Source: Osmia lignaria lignaria
Taxonomy: Eukaryota; Arthropoda; Insecta; Hymenoptera; Megachilidae
Reading direction: 5' to 3'
Assembly: GCF_051020975.1 (NCBI RefSeq)
Contig: NC_135034.1
Location: forward strand, 4,340,001-4,404,000
DNA length: 64,000 nucleotides
In this document: positions 1 through 10,800 of the stretch, piece after piece
Position numbering within the stretch: the first letter of the stretch is position 1
Layout of the letters: every line of letters starts with the position of its first letter
Notes under the pieces: generated by a model
What the model was told of the DNA's origin: nothing
Database searches by the model: none
Seen by the model: the letters and a program-made list of their open reading frames with translations, nothing else
Made by a program: the position numbers and the translations under genes

Positions 1-335
1 AATCAAATTTCTCTTTCAGGTAATAAATATAAGGTCTTTTTGATTCATTATATCTAAAAAAAAAACATATTTCTTAAATAACTTTAGAACAACAAGCAAT
101 AAACTGGAACCCCTGCTTTTACTCGGTCGAAAAAATGGCGGGTAGCCCCGGACACTTGAATAAAATGCAAAAAAACACATAGAATCAATAAATTTTAATC
201 AAATTTCTCTTTCAGGTAATAAATATAAGGTGTTTTTGATTAAGTATATCACAAAAAAAAACATATTTCTTAAATAACTTTAAGACAACAAACAATAAAC
301 TGGAACCTCTGTTTTTACTCATTCGAAAAAAGGCT
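1..335. repeat. Two tandem copies of a 196-bp AT-rich unit
   Basis: The block beginning AATCAAATTTCTCTTTCAGG at position 1 recurs at 197 with few changes and can be followed to about 335, where the copies diverge. The first unit may begin before the window. Confidence 0.8.
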
Positions 336-500
336 ACCTTCAGCGAAACTAAAATTTATATAATGACCTAATTTGCTTGTCGTGCATACAATTACTGGTT
401 TGCAATTGTTTTTTAAGCACAGAAGCCACGTTGTCATATGTCATTTGTATTTCTATATGACGTAACAATAAAGATATAAAAATGTCCGGGGCTACCCGCC
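137..500. mobile_element. Possible non-autonomous DNA transposon with 18-bp terminal inverted repeats
   Basis: GGCGGGTAGCCCCGGACA at 137-154 is perfectly matched by its reverse complement at 483-500. The 364-bp span has no coding potential and includes the second copy of the 196-bp unit. No clear target-site duplication is visible, so the limits may instead be an internal palindrome of a larger satellite. Confidence 0.45.
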
Positions 501-2639
501 TTTACCCTACATGAAAATTCACTGACCAATATTCCGACTGAAATACCATCGAAGCAACATCGAATCGCGATGTTCTATCAAAGCAACAAGAGATAAAGCA
601 AGGAAAATTCCGGTCACGCGTGAAATTCGAAATCCTACGCTCAAAATTTGATCAGGCCAGAATAGAAGAGGAGGGGGTCCCGTGATTTAATAAACGACGA
701 GTCCTGAGTTATCCGGCAAGACAGAGGAACGAAGGGATAGGATCGAAGATAAAAATCCGTACGCGTTGCAACCAGTCAGCTTTCCGCTTTGAGCTGTCTA
801 CGTTCGCTGAGAGGTCGATCCATCTGCGAGCTGTTCAGCGTCGAATAAAAATGAAGGGATTGTTCTTGGATGCTGTTTGATCGTTGCTGCGTTTCGTGCG
901 ACTTGTACCTTTTTCTTCCCGATCGAAGCCCACAAGAGAATTCTCTTTCATCCTCCTCACCGTCTGTTTCATCTGGCTGTGTTCAGGATTCCAGTTGCCC
1001 AGATTTGTCGGACGAACAAGATGGATAGACTTGTCCATGGCACGCTTTTCCTCCTCGCTTCTTTATTGCCCTGTTTCGTGCGATGTACCTACGTCGTTTC
1101 ATCTCTTTGCCATCCTTTTACACGCTTTTTTCACGGCTTTACGATAAACGCAACAATGTACAGTAATCACTGATCTTCCGCGGCGCGGTTTTTTATAGCC
1201 AACCCTTCCGCTGTCGCTTGCTCGATAAAATCGACGCGATATCGCGTGGGCCCGGTGATTCGCTGCAATCGAAAGTGCATCGGGCCCTCGGCGATCCGTT
1301 TTTTCCCGTACGCGAACAAGGAACGAGGCACGAGCAAGTTTTTCCTCTCGCTTCGTAGAAACGACTGATTGTGACTGGCTGAAGATTGAATTATTTACAA
1401 ACTCGATCGGTACTCGCCAAGGGTGTTTGATTGCCGATCGACCAACAATTATTCGGCTCGAATTCTATTTCAATTTTAATTATAATTAAATCGAAAAAGG
1501 TTAACCCTATCGTTTTCCTTGATCATTTTCCCTGATACTCTTAGAGATGATACGATCTTCTTTATCCGAGACGCTTTTAGCTAAAAGCTTCGGGGAGGAC
1601 ATGTTCTCGATCCCGTCTTAGATCGAAGATTAGCCCGTTCGGTTGACAAAGTTGCTCGGTCACACGGTTTCTTCGACAGGGAGTCGTTAAACTCTAGTTT
1701 CGGTTGATCGTCAACGAAAGAAGCTACACCGAAAATCAACCTCGGATTTCGAGGCCGATGGTTCTCGGACCAGCGAGCCCCGGGGCCTCGAACCGTGGCT
1801 GCATCAGAAAATTTCATGGGCTACCCTGATGCCCGATAGCCGAGAGATTACGTAATAGGGAGCTGGGTCGAGATTGAACCTCCGGTATCCGTTTCATGGC
1901 GTTGCAGTCTTCTCGTCGAAAGAACAGACAATGTATTTCGGAACGAGCCGCTGATAAAGAAGAAAAGAGTTTCAGGAAAAGTTCCCTGAAAATGAGAAAG
2001 TTAAGAATTTTTAATAAAGGAATAAAGTTTCCAAACCTTTGTTTCGTTGATGTAAAGGAAGACAGAATGAAATAATCATGGAAAAAGAATAGCGTAACAG
2101 TTTGAAAAATAATTTTCTTGGCTCGTTACAAGAGGGACGATGCATAGGAAAAGGTTGCAAGGGTTTATTCCAGGAAAATGGAGAAAATTTCATGCGCAAT
2201 TTCGCACGCGAAAGAAAGCGAGGTAAACAGACAATCGTATTACCAAGTAAAATGATTTCGAAACGGAATAACGTTACCATTGAGGTGCGGGAATACCGTA
2301 CAAATAACTGGGATGTTTGCATAGGATGGGGATACTGGCGAAACTCATCTTTTTAGATATTTTCCCCCCGCGCTGAAGAAAAAAGAAGAAACAGCCGAAA
2401 CAAGGGAACACTGTAGACAAAGCTGTTATAAGAAGAATAGATAGGTTTAATTTATGTTAATTTTATTCTACTATGATAATTAAGAGGATCTATAATAGTC
2501 TTCGTTGAATTTAGCTAGGAGCATCTATTGCAAATCACAAATAATTTCAAAAAAATGTGCTTGTTAAATTTTGTATGTAAATTTCATTCGAATGAAACGA
2601 AAATGATCGCGTTTATCAAGATAAGCATCATCGAACGAA

Positions 2640-3125
2640 ACATTTTTTTCATCGAGGTTACAAAATTGCAGATGCGTTTATTACAGCTCGCGTCAAAGAC
2701 GAAACATGCCCCAAATGTTTTTTTGTTTACAAAAACCACCCATTCGAGTTTATTAAGAGAAGGACCCTTTCCCATCGAAACAGAAAAGTTGCAAAAGCGT
2801 TTATTGCAGTCTGCATCAAAGTTGAAGTATGCCTGTGTGTTTTTTTTCATTTTTTTTTACTAAAAAGGGTCGTTTGAGTTTATCTAGAATCCTTTTCCAT
2901 CGAGAGCGAAAAGCTACAGCCCGGGATCAAAGCTGAAAAATCTAAATATACCCCATACGTTTCGTTCTCCCAAACGAAAATGACTTGTGCCGCCGTCACA
3001 GTTGAAAAATCTAAACGCGCCCCATGGAGTATCCCTGACGAAAAGCGGCTTGTTCCATTTATCAATGAAAGGATCATTTTCCGTGGCAGCTGAAAAGCTT
3101 CCGAACCGTGTATCGCAGTTTGCAA
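2640..3125. repeat. Degenerate tandem array, roughly 100-125 bp per unit
   Basis: About five diverged units share a motif of the form CCATCGA...GAAAAG.TGCA...TCAAAG.TGAA..., followed by an ACC/CCC and A-rich spacer. They can be seen starting near 2650, 2770, 2895, 2990 and 3080. Degeneracy suggests an old array. There is no coding evidence, although short frames repeat along with it. Confidence 0.6.
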
Positions 3126-4293
3126 CAGGGCGGATAATTTGAACGGAAACGGGTAGGTTTGCGGTTAGCGAGTGGAGGAAGGATCAAGCAGGCGAGGGGA
3201 GGCGAGGCGAGGTGGAACACGCAACGAAGAGGATCTCGCGGCATGGAAATCCTGATGCTTCCTGAGAATCGTACCAGCCAAAGCCGTCGTAAAGTACGTA
3301 TCCTTGCAGTTAGAAGCGAGCATCGGGCATCTTTTGCATGGGCAGGATCACCGGAGGGCCGGTGTAGGTACATCGTACGCGGAGGTGGCTTCAGATAAGA
3401 AGAGAAGGGACACGGACAGCCAGCAGCCAGGAAGAAAAACGAAAAACAGAGGAGGCCGAGGGTACCGTAACCGACGGGCGGAGAAGAAATGAACAGAGAA
3501 GGAAGAGAACGCTGTTTAAACGTCGAGAAAAAAGAAGGTGAAAGCTGGTAGGATGATAAGAAAAAGAAAGAGGATGGGAACAAAAACTGAGCATCGAGAG
3601 AAGCAAGTGTACCATTGACGAACGGAAGAAAGGAGGTTAAAGACATTGTCAGGAAGAGATTATCGAATGATACCCCTTCGTTTACCGATCAGCGGTGCTA
3701 TGAGAGTCATAGATAAACATACGTAAAATGTGGTACATTTATTAAAGTAATATTTGTCGTAAGATATCTGAAGCATAAAAGTATGCTCCGTCGTGGAGAA
3801 CATCCTTTATAGTTAGAGGATAGAGACGGCAGAAAGAAGGAAGAAAACGTTAGAAGTGGTTCGAGATGAAACGTGCTTCGGGACAAGCAAGATACTGGAT
3901 CTGGTACAAAGTTCACCAAGAGAGAGGATGCGAAGTTGAAAGAAGCGGTAAACAGAGTTTAGAACAAAGTAGAATGGACGATCAAATTGAACTTTAAGTA
4001 GAAGCGGAGGATAAAGTTCAATATCGAAGAGAAGACAAACGAGAAGAGAGAAGAACGATTAGTAATCGAACGATGATATCGATTTTAACAATGAAATTCT
4101 ATCAAATTATTGAATAAATAAAGTAGGAAACGGGCGATTAAATGTCGGTGTCAAGTAAAAGTACAGAAAGAAAGAAGAAAAGGAAGAGGGTGAAAAAGAT
4201 GGAGAGAGGAGAAAAGAATAAAAGAAAAGGATCGACTCGTACGTAGAAGAGGAAACGAGTAAGAGAGTATCGGAGTAATACGGACCAGTGGTC

Positions 4294-4299
4294 GAAGAG

Positions 4300-4331
<32 letters not shown>

Positions 4332-4347
4332 AGAAGAAGAAAGAAGG
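4294..4347. repeat. GAA trinucleotide microsatellite
   Basis: An imperfect then pure run of GAA/GGA triplets about 100 bp upstream of the likely promoter. The minus-strand reading gives a poly-Ser or poly-Leu frame that is an artefact of the repeat. Confidence 0.9.
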
Positions 4348-4466
4348 GAGGCAAGGTAAAAGGGAGAGAGGTGGCGACGGGGACGAGGTCTGGGTTGGGT
4401 AAGGTGAGGGCTCCTACGGGTGAGTACCACTCACTTCATTGACTCGTGCGTACGCCCGCACGTCTG

Positions 4467-4730
4467 TCAGTTCATCCTCACTCATTCGATCCTCTCCTCG
4501 ACTGCTCTTCTAACCGCTCTTCTCCTTCGAATTCCACCGATTATATACGTCTCGTCCACGTCCTCGTCCTCGTTCAAGTTCACGCCGTTTCGTCGTGGTG
4601 CACGACCTCCGCGAGTCGAGGTCACTTCGTCGTCCAGTTCCTTTCTCGATCTACCGGTGGTTCCGGATTACCAACGCCGCGGTGTCTCGAAAGTCTTCCT
4701 TGCGGTGGCTGGAAGAGCAGGACGAACGGG
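4467..4730 (+). promoter_or_regulatory. Possible core promoter and 5' UTR of the tenectin-like gene
   Basis: TCAGTTC at 4467-4473 matches the arthropod initiator consensus, and a TATATA stretch lies at 4542-4547. Either could set a start site 160-260 bp upstream of the signal-peptide ATG. No matching downstream promoter element is obvious. Short upstream open frames exist, including one beginning near 4420. The promoter call is inference from motif matches only. Confidence 0.2.
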
Positions 4731-4824
4731 ATGAGCCTGGCCAGCCTGCGATGGATCCTAGTGATCCTAGTGGTTCTGCTGGATACGTCGTGGATTCGAG
4801 CCAAGCCTCAACAAATCAAGCCAG
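4731..4824 (+). CDS. Tnc: Exon 1: signal peptide
   Basis: The ATG at 4731 opens a classic secretory leader: a short N-region with one Arg, a hydrophobic core (WILVILVVLL), and a likely cleavage after IRA before KPQQ. The exon ends in phase 1 at a perfect GTAAGC donor (4825). The split Gly codon is completed by the first two bases of the exon at 22959, which is why these two exons are joined across 18 kb. I chose this ATG because it immediately precedes the hydrophobic leader. Longer overlapping open frames upstream give no leader. Confidence 0.75.
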
Positions 4825-7800
4825 GTAAGCGCTTCCGTACATGACTTTTAACGATCATTAAAAAAAAAAAAAAAAAAAAGAAGTAGCATGAATTTCTAAG
4901 GCAGTTCCTTCCTCTCGCGACTCGTTTATTACAGTTCAGAGTTTATCGACGCGTCGATCTGTAACGATGAAAAAGTAACTCCATTGTCGACGAAGCTATC
5001 GACCGGTTTGCAAAGAAAGTTTGCGACCGTGTCGCATCGACAGATATCAGAAATGAAAGCAGCTACGCGTGTGTGTGTTTGTGTATAATTCCCACATAGT
5101 CGTGGGAGCAATCGGAGAGGCATCATTGTGCCGGATCGATCGGTGGATCGCGTCTGTTGCGCAATTCCTACGGGTCAGGATCAGGGTTAACGTACCAACG
5201 ATGACGTGTAACGTTAACCGAAATTCGTTGGTGGAACGATCGATCAGCGGCTGATGATCGATCACCCACGATACCTACTCGCCGGGAATCTCGTTTTCGA
5301 TTTTGATCCAGGCGTCGCCCGCCACGCAGCTGGTTAATCCATGTAAATTTATTTAAACCGATTCCATGGGTATCGCGACTGGTTCGATTCACGTGTCCGA
5401 TGCAAATTACCTCGACTCTCTTCCATTCTTTTTTTCACCGAAATATTTTCTTCCCTCTTAGAAATTACTCTCCGCTTATCCGATCCTCGGTCTCGATTGA
5501 ATTTTGAAAAATAAAAGAAAAAAAAAACAACTCGGGAAATCGAAAGATTTCTTTTCGTCAGTTCGTTTAGAAATTTCTATTCTCTGCTTCGAACGTTCCT
5601 ACCTAATGTCGTCGTCGTCGTCGTTTTAACGTTCACCTAAGGACACCGGTGCAGTTAAGCGGTAACGGAGAGGATGTCCAAGAATAGTTGGCGCTAGGAT
5701 AAGACCAGCAGCCAGTCGGAGTTTACGTACCTTAGTAGACCACGAGCTTTCGACGTTACGGCTGTTGTAAATGTCTAAGAACTTTAGTTGTTCCGCTACG
5801 AGTCGCGTTTATCCCTCTTCGGATGGAAAATTATCGTCCGCTCCCCTATGGAGTCGGACCCGCTCCAGCGTCAAACTTCCACGACTTCAGGAATAATTTC
5901 GAACAACTAACCCGTTCTAATGCGTTTCATGTTTTAATACCTTTTGAAACGCGTGTCGCTAATTAGCTGATGGATCCATTTCATTATTTCAATTTTCTCT
6001 CGAAACGTTAATCGATCAAAGCTTCTCCGACACTCGCGATTTTCAAACGTTCGAGCTATCTCGCAGCAGTTCCTTGAACCCTAAGAAATGCAACGTCAGA
6101 CTGTTCGACGAGTACCATTGTGTTGCACAATCTATGCGTGCCATCTGTTCCTATGGATATTGTTCGGAAAGTACAAAAACCTTTACCTGCTTTCTGATTG
6201 AACACTTCCGCCTCGACCAGTCTAAATACTACTGGCTCCCTTAATTTAACCCTTCGAACGACGAACCGTGGAGAAACGCGTACATCGAAAGGGGTTCGTT
6301 ATGAATGAAAATCACGGAGACACGTTCTTCGTCCTTCAAAACTGTGCTTTTTGCTCGTGAAGGCGTGACGAGCGAAATTCGTTGCCTCTTCCTCGTCCGG
6401 CATCCATTATCCGTTCAGATCGGTACACTTGTTGTTTTTCACGAAATTTCATGGCGGTGGCGGGATCGGCTAAGTGATTCTACCTTTTGGTAGAGCAATT
6501 CGATCGGCTCGTGGCGAATGAATCTTACATGCTACGTCCAAGTCAGGCGAGCTCTACATCATTTCAGCTGGAAAACTGTACCCGATCTCCTTGGTCCCCC
6601 TCCAAACGATCCGGTGCCAACTGGATATTCTTTGCAACCACCGACGATATGGAACTGTTCCAGGATATCGGAAGAGTAGCCTATGCAGCCGAACATCTGG
6701 TCACGAGATACACTCGAATATAAGATCCTTTGAATATGATTAATATTCGGCAGCACTCTATCTATTCACGGTTCATTACCTTTCAGTATCAATCGCGACA
6801 CGGCGAGTTGAAAAGTTTCCAGGTGTCAGCAGATGTTTCGCAGATTCCAATTAGCTTATCTGCTAACCGTTTCTCGATGGAACTGTTTAAAAGGCGCCAG
6901 CTTGGTAACGTTTTCACGCTCGCAGGATAAACTTGAAAAGTTCGTCGCTTACAGGGAACTTCTTCCGTACCCCGTTCACTGAATTCTCCAACTTGCGTGG
7001 CACGGAGGACAGAGATTATATCTAAAGTTGAGAAATCAATTTTCCAGAGAACTCGGTCAATTATCGTTGGAAATGTTACACGGGACACGGGCTGTTTATG
7101 TTATCGATCGAATCGTTAATTCAATTTTCTTCGAGTTTCGTAAAAAGTTCCATACGAATTTTCTTGCACGGGGAACGGAGAACGTAAAGGTCAGCAATCG
7201 ATGTCGAAAACGAGCTTCCCGGGTTTAATTAACGCGATCGTGAGAGAGTCCTCGTTACGTTTCTTCGTTCTGATAGAGCTACTTCTGCTCGTAATGCAAC
7301 CGTTGCCCGCCTCGACGCTTCTTGCGTCCCGACGCTGCTCCGAGTCCGACCAATCGCATAATGAAACGTGTACGACCAAACTTTCCGAAGCGTTTCAACC
7401 CACTCGACCTGGCATATCGTGTAACAATTTTGAAAACACCTCATTCACATGTATATCTATATTTAATAAAAAATTGAACAAATCAATGCTCCATCGTTAC
7501 TTATTATTCACCTACATTTCACTCGCGTCTCATGCGAAAGTCAGCACCCATGAGAATCAGGAAGACGCGAAGTAGGGATAATAACGGCCTTGGTCATTTT
7601 GCAGCCGGGCAATTAATATACTTTTGAATGCACGAGGCCGTGTTTAAATACGCGTAACGATATTCTTTTCACTTTCCGCAGCCGTGATGACCGGCTTTGA
7701 TATCCGTATCAACCGAAAGGGGGAATGGAAATGTTCATTTTCATAAAAGAAAAGTGGCATGGCCGGTTTACCCAGGTGTACGAGTGAAATATTAAATCGA

Positions 7801-10800
7801 CGAGACGAGTTTAAGTCCCTTCGGGACCGTGTTCGATTTCATTCATGGCAGATTAAGTTTTAATCAAACGCACAGCGTGGATTCTGTCATATTGCCAGCT
7901 TTTCGTCAGTTTCCATGTTGCTTGATCGTTAACTCGACCAACCAGAATCGAGTCCTTGGAACTTTGCGAAACGAAGCAAATCGTTTATTAATTGAGATCG
8001 ATAACGTCTTAAGTGGTGCAGCCTCGCGTAAGAAACTTGGTCTCGTCAAAGGAACGATATTAGGACGAAGTTGCATAGAAAATGAAGTATTTTGCCGTTA
8101 CAAGGGGTGAAATTCGAAATCAATTAAATCGAGTCTCTCTATCGGGCGGAAAATAGTTGACGAAAGTTGCGTCGCTAGACAAGGTAACGAGAAGGCAAGT
8201 GCAAAGTCCCTGGCAAGAGAAAAGCTGCGATCGTGATAAAAAGAGGGTACCGAGGAAATCGGCGAGTCACTCGACCAGCCTGGCGGTAGGTCGACGATTT
8301 CCTCGTGTGCCGCGGACACCCGGTATGCGACTACCTACGTCCAGGCTAATTACCCGTACCGAGAACACATAATAATGGTAGCTAGTGGAGGGCCGGCTTG
8401 GAAAAACTAGTACAAAGTATCCGTCGTCGTGTTTCACTGTCCACGGCGGAGCTACTCGCGGAGTCGTGAATGAGCTCGGTTCTTGTCCTCGTCTGACTAA
8501 ATGCCAGCCCATGTCTTGTCCACTTGGCATAGGCGTCGATCCACTCGCATTGTTTCCGACCAAGGATCTTGAATCCAGATTCCACGTTCGATACCAATAT
8601 TTTCATTGTCTCTAACCGAATCGACCGTGACACGACACGTTTGATACGCCGAAAATGCCGGACGAATACGAATTTAACGATTCGTATAAAGCTTTGATCA
8701 TGTTAATTGTGCGCGATTAAATGGCGGGGTCGAGCATGGTATCGCGTCACGTTAGGCGTTTCGTTGCTGAAAATTAATTTAGGCCGAGGCAGCTCGATTG
8801 CCCGGCCGGAATACATTTAATTATTAATTAGCTGGCATCGTGACGGCCGCTGGCATCACGATAATTAATATAATAATTAATATACGGGACATATTACAAA
8901 TTTAGTGATTCGTATAACCGGATAATAGCGCGACCGTGTTTGTTTCAATTTGACAATCCCGTTTCAAATAGAATTATCTAACGAAGATTAGAGACTGTAA
9001 AAATGTTAAAGAATTTTTCTACTCCTTTTCTCGAAACAGGACAAACATTGTCGTACATCAAGAAAGAACGAACTCTGGTTTAATTGATTCGCCGACTGAT
9101 TCGTCCGCTCGTCTGACGGAATGTTAATCGCGCGTGTCGGCTCGATCGAGACGAGCGGATTATAAATAGTCTGAATACGTTTACGTCGGACATTCTCTGA
9201 TCGAATGTAAACAACCAGGTCGTCTTTAGCATACGCATGCAAGCACCGAACTAATTGGACCGGCTCGTTGAACCATATCCCGACGAACGGAGCGGGATTC
9301 ACGCGGAAACGAGACACAGAAGCGGACAGAAAAACGGTCCGTTTCACGATACGCTTACGTATCGACAGTCCGAACAGGTCCGAGCGATTTCACGTTTAAC
9401 CACGCGCTACACGCACCTCCCATTTCCATACGACTCGTTCCGATTTCTTTCGAATCGCTTACGTCTCTTCGGATCGTAGGGAACGCGTCAGATTCGAAGA
9501 ATTTTCAATCGTACGCTGCTCCAAATTCGACGCAACAACTTTTAAAAGCTTAATAAATAAGAACACTGGATAGAATAATTATTCTCATTTTTCATCGAGA
9601 AGGGCTTTTCCTTGACCCAGAGGAGAAAATATTTTCATCTAACCTCGATTGTTATCTTGTTTGATGTTGAAACATCAAACGAGAAGATATTCTTATTAGT
9701 CTTCAAGTGGCATCGTTGTCGAGCAAAGGGAAACGCTTTTCCTTTTTGTTTCCTCAAGGCGGTCCTTCGAGGTTGACTGATTTAAAAATCCGGCCAACGT
9801 AATTGTTACGCCGAGAGTTTCTTCGCGGCTGTAAAGAGTTCGTTAAGAGTCAGCAGCATTTACCAGAGGATTTGTTTCGCGTTTAATTGCCAGCGACTCT
9901 TTGGCTCGTCAAGGGGCTGATTTAATTCGGCAGATTCTTTGAGAATTAGTCGGTCGCGAAAGGGAGTCTTTGTCCGAGGACGGTCTACTGTTTAAACAAG
10001 GATTCATAAACGATGCTGTTGGTTTTGAAAAGAATTTCTCTTATCCTCGAAAGATTTCGTTTGCGAAATTATCAAAAGGATAATTCGAATAAAATGATGA
10101 AATTTCCAGAGGATAAGCAGCTGAGAACTTTCAAACGGAGTTTCGAAGATAGAATGAAGTCATAACCGTTACCGGTCGTCGTAAAATTGCACACACGCGA
10201 GAGGGTAGTCGGCGCGCAACATGCGAACAACTTTTCTCGTCGGAAGTTAACTAGGTGTTAATTTGGTATTCACGAAACGTTGCTTACCGAACGAACCTCG
10301 GTATGAAGGATTCCCCTGCACCTACTCGCGATCGTTCTTGCGATCCTCCGTTCTGGAATCCACTTTTCCAAGTAATTTCGTTAATTATTCTACATAATTA
10401 GGGATCGGTTTCGGTGAATATCGCATAATATAACGTAACTGTCGATCGATCGATCGATTCACGTGCTCGTTCGTGAGTGGAATTCTTGCTTGCTCGGCGG
10501 TAAGGTGGTTACACACTTGGTGAATAGTCACGAGAGATGTCCACCGTACGGCGGTCGTATAATTTCAAAGACCTTAAGGCTGACCTGAGTCAACAAGAAC
10601 GAACGGCAACGAACGTGAGAAGCGTAGGGCGGCGTGTGGACACAGGGACGCGACACGCTTGAAATATTTCGCGATGATCCGCCGTTGATTCTTCCGCAAG
10701 ATTTTTCGCCAGGATCGATCCGATACTTCTTCAAGGCAATTTCGATGATAATTGCCGGTTATGTCCTTGTCGAAACACTCCTGTATCGTTCGACACGTGG

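Larger units (their letters stand above)
501..4440. other. Non-coding upstream region of the tenectin-like gene
   Basis: No exon could be supported. Open frames here overlap on both strands without recognisable products. From about 3150 to 4400 the plus strand is strongly purine-rich (A/G runs). The region contains the degenerate tandem array and the GAA microsatellite listed separately. Regulatory DNA for the downstream gene is likely to lie here, but no specific site stands out. Confidence 0.4.

Noticed and set aside
877..1173. Plus-strand frame with a leader-like stretch starting at 1021
   Set aside because: The hydrophobic segment resembles a signal peptide but the product ends after 50 residues without any domain, and an overlapping plus-strand frame is equally open.
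3074..3646. 190-codon minus-strand open frame
   Set aside because: Low-complexity Ser/Phe/Leu product from purine-rich plus-strand DNA, with competing frames on both strands.
4107..4430. Minus-strand poly-Ser/poly-Leu open frame
   Set aside because: It is the translation of the GAA microsatellite and neighbouring purine-rich DNA, with no other protein feature.
5380..5400. GGTTCGATTC, a tRNA B-box-like motif (also at 50243)
   Set aside because: No A-box at the right distance and no acceptor-stem pairing at either site.
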